Translations under genes and position numbers: made by a program
Assembly: GCF_000374525.1 (NCBI RefSeq)
Contig: NZ_KB894570.1
Span: forward strand, 620,001-684,000
Direction of reading: 5' to 3'
DNA from: Amorphus coralli DSM 19760
Lineage (GTDB): Bacteria > Pseudomonadota > Alphaproteobacteria > Rhizobiales > Amorphaceae
DNA: 64,000 nt
Shown: positions 45,277 through 55,239 of the stretch, piece by piece
How positions within the stretch are numbered: position 1 is the stretch's first letter
How the letters are laid out: each line of letters opens with the position of its first letter
The notes under the pieces: generated by a model
What the model saw: only the letters and a program-made list of their open reading frames with translations
Database searches by the model: none
Told to the model about the DNA's origin: nothing

Positions 45277-45700
45277 GTTCGTCCAATCCGGTGAGGGGAT
45301 TTCGGTGACGCGCACCCTGACGGACGCGCTACCGTGGTCGTGACGTTCAGTCGTTTTGTAGTGAACCCGATGTCGTCACGCAAACCCTCCGCGTCAATCG
45401 TCAAACGCGAAGGCGGGCATCCAGCGGCGATCCGCGTGTCATCCATCCACAGCGCAACGGAAAAGGCGCGCACCGTTTCCGGCGCGCGCCTCTCTTGGTC
45501 TGCCCCAGCTTGGCCGGGGTCATTTCGGCGCCCCTACAGCCGGCAGTGCCTGCTTCAGGCGTTGCTGGCTCAGCGCGCGACCGCGCGCCGGCCGGAGGCC
45601 GCCCACCCGGAGCCGGTGAGCGCAAGCGAACTCGGCGTGAGGGGCACTTATTAGACCGCAATCCCGGACGGAAAACCGGTTCCCACTTTTCCTGGGATTG
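45277..45700. repeat. 424-bp gap with composite repeat upstream of the mmsA stop
   Basis: This holds the promoter side of the ClpP-like gene, a terminator-like hairpin (45461-45490), and a full composite repeat. The repeat consists of the module CAGCGCGCGACCGCGCGCCG..GGCGTGAGGGG at 45571-45644, followed by the 44-nt hairpin with GCAATCCC/GGGATTGC arms at 45658-45701. The hairpin overlaps the mmsA stop codon by one base. No gene is seen. Confidence 0.8.
45461..45490 (-). terminator. Intrinsic terminator, leftward, for mmsA
   Basis: Read on the minus strand, GGCGCGC (45490-45484) pairs with GCGCGCC (45471-45465) across a 12-base loop and is followed by TTTT (45464-45461). It lies about 210 bases beyond the mmsA stop codon. 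Confidence 0.55.
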
Positions 45701-47197
<1,497 letters not shown>

Positions 47198-47250
47198 TGT
47201 CTCTCTCCTCTCGGCGGCCGCATCCGAACTGGGGACCGCTCTTCAGTCAA

Positions 47251-47262
47251 AATATCGATATT
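47251..47262. promoter_or_regulatory. AATATCGATATT palindrome upstream of mmsA
   Basis: This is a perfect 12-bp palindrome in an AT-rich island 54 bases upstream of the mmsA start codon. It is likely an operator or part of the promoter. The binding protein is unknown. Confidence 0.45.
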
Positions 47263-47446
47263 CTGGTGCGCCTATAGCGCAGCTTGCCCTTCGGAGGAAG
47301 AGCGCGGTGCGCAGAGCAGGGTCTCGCAAATGTGATCGTCGATCTTTCTTCGTATGACGGAGGCGGCTTGATTTGTCATGGGCGCGTGGCGTTCGCTGGA
47401 CCTGGAATCAGTCGAATTCCAGAACGGCCACAGAGGATCAAGGCAA

Positions 47447-47911
47447 ATGAAGACGTTGGCACTCGGCGTTGCGGCGATTATCGGCGCTGTTGCTCTCCTT
47501 CCCTCAACTCCCGCCTGGACCCAGGACCAGCTCACCGGCGAAGCCGCCATCGAGAAGCGCCAGGACCTCATGAAGTCGGCGGGGCGCGCCACGAAGGCTG
47601 CCGGCCAGATGGTCAAGGGCGAGACCGACTGGGACGCGGCGAAGGCAAGCGAGGCCATGCAGACCCTGGCCGAGGTCGGCACCACCTTCCCGACCCTCTT
47701 CCCCGACGATTCCAAGACCGGCCACGACACCGAGGCTGCCCCGGCGATCTGGGAGAAGATGGACGACTTCAAGGCGCTTGCGGCAAGCTTCGCCGCGGAT
47801 GCCGAAGCGGCGTCGGCCGCCGCGGCAGAGGGTCTCGATGCCTTCAAGCCGGCCTTCGGCAAGGTCGCCGGCAACTGTCGCGACTGCCACCAGCAGTTCC
47901 GCACCGACTGA
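47447..47911 (+). CDS. Cytochrome c' (class II c-type cytochrome)
   Basis: This 154-residue cytochrome has a signal peptide (LALGVAAIIGAVALLPSTPAW, cleaved near residue 25). The mature protein is a four-helix bundle with the haem site CRDCH (Cys144, Cys147, His148) close to the C-terminus, diagnostic of class II cytochromes. The segment IEKRQDLMKSAGRATKAAGQ near residue 35 is helix A. Members bind NO or carry electrons in the periplasm. A dihaem cytochrome gene follows 37 bp later. Confidence 0.9.
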   Translation: MKTLALGVAAIIGAVALLPSTPAWTQDQLTGEAAIEKRQDLMKSAGRATKAAGQMVKGETDWDAAKASEAMQTLAEVGTTFPTLFPDDSKTGHDTEAAPAIWEKMDDFKALAASFAADAEAASAAAAEGLDAFKPAFGKVAGNCRDCHQQFRTD

Positions 47912-47948
47912 TCGTGGACTTCCGGCGGCACAGCCTCAAGGAACTTCC

Positions 47949-48860
47949 ATGCGGCGCATCCTTATCGCCCTGATCCTGCTGGTTGTTGCCGGCGCGGCGG
48001 CATTCTGGCTGCTGACCACGCCGACCACGATCGCCGCCTCGGACCTGCCGGACCACACGCCTGACACCGCGAACGGCGAGACGCTGTTCTGGGCGGGAGG
48101 CTGCGCGTCCTGCCATGCTGCATCCGGCGCAAAAGGCGAGAATCTGACACGACTTGGCGGCGGTGCCGAGCTTGGCTCGCCGCTGGGATCGCTGACGGTG
48201 CCCAACATCTCACCTGATACCGCCACCGGCATCGGCGGCTGGTCGACGGCCGAGTTCGTCAACGCCGTCCGCCACGGGGTCTCGCCGTCCGGTGCGCACT
48301 ATTATCCGGCCTTTCCCTACGCCTCCTACCAGCACATGACGCTTGAGGACCTGATCGACCTGAAGGCGTTCATGGACACGCTGCCCGCCGTCGAGAACGA
48401 GGTCGAGACGGCCTCCCTTCCCTTCCCCTTCTCGATCCGGCGCGGCATCGGGCTGTGGAAGCGCTTCTACGCCTCCGACCCTGGCTTCGAACCGGATCCG
48501 GCGCTTTCCGATCTCCAGAACCGCGGCGCCTATCTCGTCACCGGCCCGGGCCACTGCGGCGAATGCCACACGCCCCGCACCCTCCTGTTCGGCATGGACC
48601 GGGCGCACTGGCTAGGCGGCGCTCCGTCGCTGGAGGTCAAAGGAACGGTGCCGAATATCACCCCGTCCGAGGACGGTATCGGCGACTGGAGCGAGGGCGA
48701 CATCGCCTATTACCTGGAGTCCGGCTTCACACCGGACTTCGACGCGGTCGGTGGGACAATGGCGGCCGTGCAGCGCAACTGGGCCAATGTCCCGCCCGCC
48801 GACCGGGAGGCCGTCGCTGCCTACCTGAAGACCGTCCCGCCACAACCGGCAGCCGACTGA
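47949..48860 (+). CDS. Dihaem cytochrome c
   Basis: This 303-residue protein has an N-terminal membrane anchor or signal (RRILIALILLVVAGAAAFWL). Two class I haem sites follow: CASCH (Cys52, Cys55, His56) and CGECH (Cys203, Cys206, His207), with PNISPDTATGIGGW and PNITPSEDGIGDW repeats. The two halves are homologous, as in cytochrome subunits of quinoprotein or flavin dehydrogenases. No dehydrogenase gene is adjacent. It probably accepts electrons from a periplasmic partner and may work with the cytochrome c' encoded just upstream. Confidence 0.88.
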   Translation: MRRILIALILLVVAGAAAFWLLTTPTTIAASDLPDHTPDTANGETLFWAGGCASCHAASGAKGENLTRLGGGAELGSPLGSLTVPNISPDTATGIGGWSTAEFVNAVRHGVSPSGAHYYPAFPYASYQHMTLEDLIDLKAFMDTLPAVENEVETASLPFPFSIRRGIGLWKRFYASDPGFEPDPALSDLQNRGAYLVTGPGHCGECHTPRTLLFGMDRAHWLGGAPSLEVKGTVPNITPSEDGIGDWSEGDIAYYLESGFTPDFDAVGGTMAAVQRNWANVPPADREAVAAYLKTVPPQPAAD

Positions 48861-48910
48861 ACCGGCCTTTTGGCACGGCTGTTGCGCAGCGCCTGGCGCT
48901 GCGCGATACC

Positions 48911-48960
48911 GGTGCGCAGAGTTGCGCGATATTGCGCAGAACTGCGCGGAACTGCGCAGG
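48911..48960 (+). promoter_or_regulatory. TGCGC array with exact 10-bp period
   Basis: TGCGC begins at 48913, 48923, 48933, 48943 and 48953, exactly one per 10 bp. Further copies lie at 48883 and 48900 out of phase. The units alternate TGCGCAG with TGCGCG. All sites face the same side of the helix, as expected for cooperative binding, 40-90 bases before the first binding-protein gene. GATATTGCGCA at 48928 also occurs before the Lrp-type gene. Confidence 0.65.
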
Positions 48961-49003
48961 CTCAGACGACCCAGCCGCGGGCCGAAAGGAAAGCAAGGGC
49001 AGC

Positions 49004-49783
49004 ATGACAATCCTCCGGATGATCGCGGCTGCCTCCGTGGCCGTTCTTGCTCTCACCGCCGAAGGGACGGCGGACGAGCGGCCGACCCTTCGCATCGCCA
49101 CCGAAGGCGCCTACCCGCCCTTCAACAACCGCAATGCCGACGGCGAGCTCGTCGGGTTCGATGTCGACATCGCCCGGGCCCTCTGCGATCGCATCGAGAT
49201 GACGTGCGTGTTCGTCGTGCAGGACTGGGAGGGCATGATCCCGGGGCTCCTCGCCAATCGTTACGACGCCATCATTGCGTCCATGGCGATCACCGAGGAA
49301 CGCAGCCGCAAGGTTCATTTCACCGACAAGTACTACGCGACGCGGCCGGCCATGGTGGTGCCGCGCGACAGCACCATCACCGAGGCCACCGACGCCGGAC
49401 TCGCCGGCCGGTCGGTCGGCGCCCAGTCCGGCACCACCCATGCCAATTACGCGGAAGCGAAATTTCCCTCCGCCACGCTGAAGCCGTACCCGATCCCGCT
49501 CGCCTACCAGGAAGAGCTTCAGAACGGCCGGCTGGACGCGGCCATTGACGACCTGATTCTGCTGAGCGAATGGGTCGAAAGCGACAGTGGGCAGTGTTGT
49601 CGCATCCTGGCGACCCTGCCGGTCGACGAGGCCATCAACGGCAAGGGAATCGGCATCGCCGTGCGCAAGACCAGCCCCGATCTCCGCGATGCGTTCAACG
49701 CGGCGATCGCGGCCATTCGCGCCGATGGCACCTACAAGACGATCAACGACGCCTACTTCTCCTTCGACATCTACGGCGACTGA
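49004..49783 (+). CDS. Polar amino-acid ABC transporter substrate-binding protein 1
   Basis: This 259-residue periplasmic binding protein has a signal peptide (residues 1-23). The mature part starts RPTLRIATEGAYPPFNNRNA. The type II fold signatures GFDVDIARALCDR, YDAIIASMAITEERSRKVHF and the C-terminal ADGTYKTINDAYF place it with lysine/arginine/ornithine or cystine receptors. CC in SGQCCRIL may form a disulfide. It is a close paralogue of the next gene. It probably serves the two permeases downstream, offering an alternative specificity. Confidence 0.9.
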   Translation: MTILRMIAAASVAVLALTAEGTADERPTLRIATEGAYPPFNNRNADGELVGFDVDIARALCDRIEMTCVFVVQDWEGMIPGLLANRYDAIIASMAITEERSRKVHFTDKYYATRPAMVVPRDSTITEATDAGLAGRSVGAQSGTTHANYAEAKFPSATLKPYPIPLAYQEELQNGRLDAAIDDLILLSEWVESDSGQCCRILATLPVDEAINGKGIGIAVRKTSPDLRDAFNAAIAAIRADGTYKTINDAYFSFDIYGD

Positions 49784-49980
49784 CCCCGGAACCGGCACGC
49801 CGGCCGTGACGCAATTGTGGCAAAGCCGCGACGGTCCCGTTGCATCCGGCGGACTTCTAAAGGAAACTCCCGGCACGACCGCCGCATCGGACCGCCTGTC
49901 CGGCGCCGAGGCGGGCCGCAGTTCCGGGACCGTGCGACGAACGCAGGGCCCGCCCCCCGTCCAGAGCCGTGGAGTGATCC

Positions 49981-50757
49981 ATGACCTTCGCCCGACTTCT
50001 CGCCTCCGCCGCCGTCGCGACCGCGCTGGTCGCCGGCCCAGCCGTTGCCAAGGACTGGGAAACCGTCCGCATCGGGACGGAAGGCGCCTACCCGCCCTTC
50101 AACACGCTGACCTCGGACGGCCAGCTCGAAGGCTTCGACATCGATATCGCGAAGGCGCTTTGCGAGAAGATGGAGGTGACCTGCGAGTTCGTGACCCAGG
50201 ACTGGGAAGGCATCATCCCGGCGCTCGAGGCCGGCAAGTACGACGCCATCATCGCCTCCATGTCGATCACCGAGGAGCGCAAGCAGCGGGTCGACTTCAC
50301 CGAGAAATACTACAACACGCCGCCGGCTCTGGTCGTGCCGAAGGGCTCCGACATCACCGAGGCGACGGCTGACGCGCTGTCCGGCAAGACCATCGGCGCG
50401 CAGGCCTCCACCACCCACGCCGAGTACGCCGAGAAGCTGTTCCCCGACGCAGACGTGAAGCTCTATCCGACGGCTGAGGAATACAAGCTCGACCTGGAGA
50501 ACGGCCGCCTCGACGGCGCGGTGGACGACGTCATCGTCATCGACGAGTGGGTCAAGGCCGACGGCACCTGCTGCGAGATCCTCGACACCCTGCCGATGGA
50601 CGCCGCCATCTACGGCGAAGGCATCGGCATCGCCATCCGCCAAGATGACGACGACCTGCGCGAGATGTTCAACAAGGCCATCGCCGCCATCCGCGAGGAC
50701 GGCACCTACAAGACGATCAACGACAAATATTTCGAGTTCGACGTCTACGGCGACTGA
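49981..50757 (+). CDS. Polar amino-acid ABC transporter substrate-binding protein 2
   Basis: The protein has 258 residues, with a signal peptide ending AVA-KDWET. It is clearly paralogous to the preceding protein along its whole length. Shared features are TEGAYPPFN, GFDIDIAKALCEKMEVTCEF, WEGIIPALEAGKYDAIIASM and the ending TINDKYFEFDVYGD. The segment QASTTHAEYAEKLFP is the hinge region. The ligand is likely a cationic or sulfur-containing amino acid. Tandem receptors for one permease pair broaden uptake. Confidence 0.92.
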   Translation: MTFARLLASAAVATALVAGPAVAKDWETVRIGTEGAYPPFNTLTSDGQLEGFDIDIAKALCEKMEVTCEFVTQDWEGIIPALEAGKYDAIIASMSITEERKQRVDFTEKYYNTPPALVVPKGSDITEATADALSGKTIGAQASTTHAEYAEKLFPDADVKLYPTAEEYKLDLENGRLDGAVDDVIVIDEWVKADGTCCEILDTLPMDAAIYGEGIGIAIRQDDDDLREMFNKAIAAIREDGTYKTINDKYFEFDVYGD

Positions 50758-50770
50758 CGCCGCCCGTTTG

Positions 50771-50795
50771 CGGGGCCCGCTGTGTGCGGGCCCCG
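50771..50795 (+). terminator. Stem-loop between binding protein and permease genes
   Basis: CGGGGCCCGC (50771-50780) and GCGGGCCCCG (50786-50795) form a perfect 10-bp stem with a TGTGT loop, 13 bases after the second binding-protein stop. It lacks a T-run. Such hairpins usually stabilise the binding-protein mRNA and reduce read-through into permease genes. Confidence 0.65.
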
Positions 50796-50911
50796 TTCAG
50801 CTCCTAACCGGGACACACCGGCCGGATCGCAGCGCACCGGCCCGCGCCGCTCTCGCGGACCGGTCTGGCCCGCCTGCCCGAGCGGCCGATCCACCAACGC
50901 CCGGCGTCCTG

Positions 50912-51619
50912 ATGCCCGACTGGCTCACCCTCCTCTCATTCGGCCCCGATGGCTGGGGCGACCAGATCGCGCGCGGCACCCTCGTCACCGTGGGGCTCGC
51001 GGTGGCAACGCTGCCGTTCGGACTGGCACTCGGGTTCCTCGCGGCGCTCGCCAAGAACTCGTCCGAGCCGAGCCTGCGCCGCGCCGCCAGCATCTACACC
51101 ACGGTTTTCCGTGGCCTGCCGGAACTGCTGACCCTGTTCCTGATCTATTTCGGGGTGCAGATCCTGCTGCAGAAGGTGCTGGCGCTGTTCGGCGGCGGCT
51201 ACGTCGAGATCAACAGCTTCTTCGCCGGCATGATCGCGCTCGGCGTGGTCTTCTCCGCCTACGCAAGCGAAGTGTTCCTCTCCGCCTTCCGGGGCATCTC
51301 CGCCGGCCAGTACGAGGGGGCGGAGGCCCTTGGCCTGTCGCGGCTGCAGACCATGCGCCTCGTCATCCTGCCGCAGCTCATCCGGCTCGCCCTGCCCGGC
51401 CTGTCGAATCTGTGGCTGGTGCTCCTGAAGGACACCGCGCTCGTTTCCGTCATCGGCATCGAGGACGTGCTGCGCCAGGCCGGCGTCGCCGCACGGGTCA
51501 CCAAGGAGGCGTTCCTCTTCTTCGGCGTCGCCTGCCTGATCTACCTGGTGTTCTCCATCATCTCCTCGATCGGCATCGCCCGGATCGAGCGCTGGGCCAA
51601 CAAGGGAGCGACCCGCTGA
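50912..51619 (+). CDS. Polar amino-acid ABC transporter permease 1 (HisQ type)
   Basis: This 235-residue HisQ/M-type permease has about five membrane helices. The cytoplasmic ATPase-contact loop is EGAEALGLSRLQTMRLVILPQ (~135-155). TTVFRGLPELLTLFLIYFGV at ~67-86 is typical of the family. It pairs with the next permease. The stop codon overlaps the next start (TGATG at 51617-51621). Confidence 0.9.
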   Translation: MPDWLTLLSFGPDGWGDQIARGTLVTVGLAVATLPFGLALGFLAALAKNSSEPSLRRAASIYTTVFRGLPELLTLFLIYFGVQILLQKVLALFGGGYVEINSFFAGMIALGVVFSAYASEVFLSAFRGISAGQYEGAEALGLSRLQTMRLVILPQLIRLALPGLSNLWLVLLKDTALVSVIGIEDVLRQAGVAARVTKEAFLFFGVACLIYLVFSIISSIGIARIERWANKGATR

Positions 51620-52509
51620 TGGCGCTCGCCTCGCTGATCCGGCCCGTCACTCCGCCGAACCGGCCATGGACCGCGGCCCGGGTGCTCGGCCACGTGCTGA
51701 TGGCCGTCTGGATCTTCTCCGGCCTCGCCACGGCCTACTACCTGGTCAACGCCTCCGGCATGGATTTCCTGGGCCGCTACGGCGAGAAGCTGATCAATGG
51801 CTTCGCGGTGACCATCCAGCTGGTGGTGCTGTCGGTGCTCCTTGGCGCAGCGCTGTCGATTCCCATCGCGTTCGCGCGCATGTCGACAAACCGGATCATC
51901 GGCGGCCTCGCCTACGCCTACGTCTACTTCTTTCGGGGTACACCGCTGATCGCGCAGGCCTTCCTGTTCTATTACGGCGCCGGCAACTTCAACCAGGAGC
52001 TGAAGGCGATCGGTGCCTGGTGGATCTTCCGCGACGCCTTCACCTGCGCCGTCTTCGTGTTCGCCCTCAACACCGCCGCCTACCAGGCGGAAATCCTGCG
52101 CGGCGCCATCCAGAACGTGCCCAAGGGGCAGCTGGAAGGCGCCCAGGCCCTTGGCCTGCCGCGCCGCGCGATCTTCTGGCGGGTGGTCCTGCCGCAGGCC
52201 TTCATCATCGCGCTGCGCCCCTACGGCAACGAGATCATCCTGATGATCAAGGGCTCCGCCATCGCCTCCATCATCACCGTCTACGACCTGATGGGCGAAA
52301 CGCGCCGCGCCTTCTCGCGCTCTTTCGACTTTCAGGCCTATATCTGGGCAGCACTCCTCTACCTGATCATGGTGGAGGCGCTGAGCCGGGTGTGGTCCCG
52401 CCTGGAGCGGCGATTGACGCGGCACCTGGAGCGGCCCACACAGGCGGCAGCCAGGACCGCGGACGATGAGGGCGCGGCAGCGGGACGACCGGACGCCACG
52501 CCCGACTGA
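51619..52509 (+). CDS. Polar amino-acid ABC transporter permease 2 (HisM type)
   Basis: This 296-residue permease has the family segments YVYFFRGTPLIAQAFLFYYG and an ATPase-contact loop LEGAQALGLPRRAIFWRVVLPQ. A hydrophilic C-terminal tail rich in Ala, Arg and Asp follows. Translation is coupled to the preceding permease by a one-base overlap. No ATPase (HisP-type) gene follows. The next gene encodes a PLP enzyme, so the nucleotide-binding subunit must be supplied from elsewhere. Confidence 0.9.
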   Translation: MALASLIRPVTPPNRPWTAARVLGHVLMAVWIFSGLATAYYLVNASGMDFLGRYGEKLINGFAVTIQLVVLSVLLGAALSIPIAFARMSTNRIIGGLAYAYVYFFRGTPLIAQAFLFYYGAGNFNQELKAIGAWWIFRDAFTCAVFVFALNTAAYQAEILRGAIQNVPKGQLEGAQALGLPRRAIFWRVVLPQAFIIALRPYGNEIILMIKGSAIASIITVYDLMGETRRAFSRSFDFQAYIWAALLYLIMVEALSRVWSRLERRLTRHLERPTQAAARTADDEGAAAGRPDATPD

Positions 52510-52577
52510 TCCGGACCCGCCGCACGCCCGCCCCCGCCGTTTCGCGGACATACCCCAAGACCAAGACAGGATCCGCC

Positions 52578-53741
52578 ATGTCCGACCGGACTCCCGACAG
52601 CCTGCCCCGCCCCGAGACCATCGCCGTGCAGGCGCTCGGCCGCATCGATCGCGCCAGCGGCGGCGTGGTTCCGCCGCTGCAGCCCTCGACCACCTTCGCC
52701 CGCGAGCGCGACTACAGCCTGATGACCGAGGGCCACATCTACGCCCGCGACGACGCGCCCACCGTGCGCGAGGCGGAGGACATCATCGCGGCGCTCGAAA
52801 AGGCCACCACGGCGCGCCTCTTCGCCTCCGGCATGGCGGCTATCGCCACGCTGTTGCGCGCCGCCGCCACCGGGCCGATCGTGGTCCAGAAGGGCATCTA
52901 TTACGGCACCCAGGTGTTCGCGCTACGGGCGCTCGCCGAGCACGGCATCGACGTGCGCTGGTTCGAGGGCAACGACCTCGACAGCCTTGCCGCCGCACTG
53001 GCCGACGGCAAACCGACGCTGGTCTTCGCGGAAACGCCGTCCAATCCGTGGCTGACCGTTGTGGACATCGCCGCCGCCGCCAAGATCGCGCATCAGCACG
53101 GCGCCAGGCTCGCCGTCGATTCCACCGCGGCCACGCCCATCCACACCACGCCGCTGACACTCGGCGCCGATTACGTGGTCCACTCCGCCACCAAGTCGCT
53201 GAACGGTCATTCCGACGTGCTGGCCGGCGCACTTGCCACCAACGACACTGACAGCGACCTGTGGCAGGCGATCTGCCGCGAGCGCCATGACGCCGGAGCG
53301 GTGCTTGGCACCTTCGAGGCCTGGCTGCTGATCCGCGGCATGCGGACGCTGGGCGTGCGGGTCCACTCCGCCTCGTCGAACGCCATGGCGATCGCCGGCT
53401 TCCTGGCCGGTCACCGGGCAATCGAGACGGTCCGCTACCCCGGCCTCGCCGATCACCCGGATCACGCCGTCGCCCGGCGCCAGATGACCGGCGGCTACGG
53501 CAGCCTGCTGTCCTTCGACGTGCGCGGCGGTTCGGAAGCGGCGCTGGCGGTGGCCGGCAAGCTGAAGCGGATCGTGCGGGCGACCTCGATCGGCGGCATC
53601 GAAAGCCTGATCGAGCATCGCCGGTCGGTTGAAGACCCGATGACCAACATGCCGGGCGGCCTGCTGCGGCTGTCCGTCGGCATCGAACACGTGCAGGACC
53701 TCGTCGAGGATCTCGATCAGGCTCTTGCCGGGATCGCCTAG
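52578..53741 (+). CDS. metC: PLP-dependent cystathionine beta-lyase/gamma-synthase family enzyme
   Basis: This 387-residue enzyme of the Cys/Met metabolism family has its PLP lysine at Lys206 in HSATKSLNGHSD. FASGMAAIATLLRA and ETPSNPWLTVVDI are also typical. The C-terminal ATSIGGIESLIEHR segment resembles beta-lyases. Members cleave cystathionine or cystine, or make homocysteine. Following an amino-acid import cassette by 68 bp, it probably metabolises the imported sulfur amino acid. The exact reaction is not certain. Confidence 0.82.
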   Translation: MSDRTPDSLPRPETIAVQALGRIDRASGGVVPPLQPSTTFARERDYSLMTEGHIYARDDAPTVREAEDIIAALEKATTARLFASGMAAIATLLRAAATGPIVVQKGIYYGTQVFALRALAEHGIDVRWFEGNDLDSLAAALADGKPTLVFAETPSNPWLTVVDIAAAAKIAHQHGARLAVDSTAATPIHTTPLTLGADYVVHSATKSLNGHSDVLAGALATNDTDSDLWQAICRERHDAGAVLGTFEAWLLIRGMRTLGVRVHSASSNAMAIAGFLAGHRAIETVRYPGLADHPDHAVARRQMTGGYGSLLSFDVRGGSEAALAVAGKLKRIVRATSIGGIESLIEHRRSVEDPMTNMPGGLLRLSVGIEHVQDLVEDLDQALAGIA

Positions 53742-53916
53742 CAGGCGAGAGCCTCAGGCCGGCCACCGCTGAGCCTGTCTCCGCCGCCGTCACGGCCGGC
53801 CGGGCTGCGCAGATGTTCCTGTGCCGCCCGGCCAGACGTCTTGTCCACCAGCGACACGGAAGAGCGACGTTGCCCCCCGGGCGGGTGGCGGCGGCGTGAG
53901 GGTTCGTCAAACCATC

Positions 53917-53936
53917 GCAATGTTATAACATAACGC
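53917..53936. promoter_or_regulatory. Zur-type box
   Basis: GCAATGTTATAACATAACGC contains the perfect 12-bp palindrome ATGTTATAACAT at 53920-53931. It matches the alphaproteobacterial Zur operator style (AATGTTATA..TAACATT). It lies 36 bases before the start of the His-rich protein gene and 440 bases before the ZIP transporter gene. Confidence 0.7.
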
Positions 53937-53972
53937 AATCGTTTTGATCGAACCCCACCCAAAGGAGCTTCC

Positions 53973-54356
53973 ATGGCCCATCTCGCCGCCTTCGACCCGG
54001 CATCCCTCGACCTCTCCGGCGACAAGCCGACGACCGCCTACCTGTCCCAGTCGATCGGAGCCTTCCGCCTCACCGGCGACAGCGGCCAGGCCATTTTCGT
54101 CTGGTACCACGAGGACGGCCGGCTCGACATGCATGCCCATGACCTCGTCTTCAAGGGAACGGCAAGCCTCGGAGGCAGCGACGTCGTCGCATACGCGCCC
54201 GTGGTGACTGACGCCCACGAGCATGCACACGAACTGTTCCTGTTCTCTCGTGAGCCGCAGTCGCCGCACGAAGGCCACCGGGTGTTCTACATCGCGCATG
54301 GCCACCTGCACCTGTGGGCCTCCGACGTCCGTTGCCTTCCGGTCCACCAGAGCTAG
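53973..54356 (+). CDS. Histidine-rich protein of unknown function, putative zinc-linked
   Basis: This 127-residue protein contains 13 histidines clustered in HEDGRLDMHAHD, TDAHEHAHE and AHGHLH. There is no signal peptide or membrane helix, so it is probably cytoplasmic. No family is recognised with confidence. It sits directly after a Zur-type box and 15 bp before a ZIP transporter gene on the same strand. This context suggests a zinc-binding chaperone, store or sensor used in zinc scarcity. Confidence 0.7.
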   Translation: MAHLAAFDPASLDLSGDKPTTAYLSQSIGAFRLTGDSGQAIFVWYHEDGRLDMHAHDLVFKGTASLGGSDVVAYAPVVTDAHEHAHELFLFSREPQSPHEGHRVFYIAHGHLHLWASDVRCLPVHQS

Positions 54357-54371
54357 GCGGAGACCAGGCCC

Positions 54372-55130
54372 GTGCCGAGCGAAGCCGTCTTGAAGGCCAT
54401 TCTCGTTGCCGTCGTTGTCGCCGTCGCGCTGATGGCCGGTGGTCCGGTCCTGCGGCGGCGCGCCGCGCCCACCCAGCGTCGGGCGCTTGGCTCGGGCGAA
54501 GCCTTTGCAGCAGGCATCTTCCTCGGGGCGGGCCTCATCCACATGCTGGGAGATGCCGACGGCGATTTCGCCGCCGCCGGCGTCGCCTACCCGTTTGCCC
54601 CGGCCCTTTGCGGCGCGATCGTCCTGCTCCTGCTCTGGATCGAGCACCTCGGGACGCGGATCGCCGAGCGCCAGGGCGGTGCGAGCCCGATCGTACCGCT
54701 GATGGCCGCCGTCATGCTGTCGGTGCACTCGTTCCTGACCGGCGCCGCCTTCGGCGTGTCGTCCACCCTCGCCGTGACGCTGATCATCTTCGTGGCCGTT
54801 CTGGCCCACAAGGGTGCCGCAAGCTTTGCCCTGGCGCTTGAGCTGAGCAAGGCGGCTTTCACGCGGCGGCGCATGTGGGTCGTGTTCCTGGTTTTCGTGG
54901 TGATGTTTCCCATCGGCGCCGCGGTCGGCCAGGGCATCGATGCGCTGTCCGGCTCGCATCCGCTCATCGAGCCCGTCTTCTCCGCCCTGGCGGCCGGCAC
55001 GTTTCTCTATCTCGGAACGCTTCACGGCCTGGCGTCGAGCCCGATGATCGTGCGCTGCTGCAACCTCACTGAGTTCGGCGGCGCCGTGGCTGGCTTCGTC
55101 CTGATGGCGATCGTCGCCATCTGGACCTGA
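54372..55130 (+). CDS. ZIP family metal transporter
   Basis: This 252-residue protein has about eight membrane helices and begins at a GTG. The helix-4 metal site is SVHSFLTGAAFG and the helix-5 site is AHKGAASFALALEL, both in ZIP positions although HKGAA lacks the Glu of the usual HKxxE. ZIP proteins import zinc, iron or manganese. The loop between helices 3 and 4 carries no His cluster; the His-rich protein encoded upstream may fill that role. The pair is likely zinc-controlled. Confidence 0.85.
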   Translation: MPSEAVLKAILVAVVVAVALMAGGPVLRRRAAPTQRRALGSGEAFAAGIFLGAGLIHMLGDADGDFAAAGVAYPFAPALCGAIVLLLLWIEHLGTRIAERQGGASPIVPLMAAVMLSVHSFLTGAAFGVSSTLAVTLIIFVAVLAHKGAASFALALELSKAAFTRRRMWVVFLVFVVMFPIGAAVGQGIDALSGSHPLIEPVFSALAAGTFLYLGTLHGLASSPMIVRCCNLTEFGGAVAGFVLMAIVAIWT

Positions 55131-55239
55131 CGGCGCCTCCCCGCACAGGTGTTTCCTCCCGACCGGAAAAGGCTCTAGGGTCGCGCCGAACCAGCGGCTT
55201 GCACCCGCACAAGACCAGACACAGCGAAGGAGACGCCCC

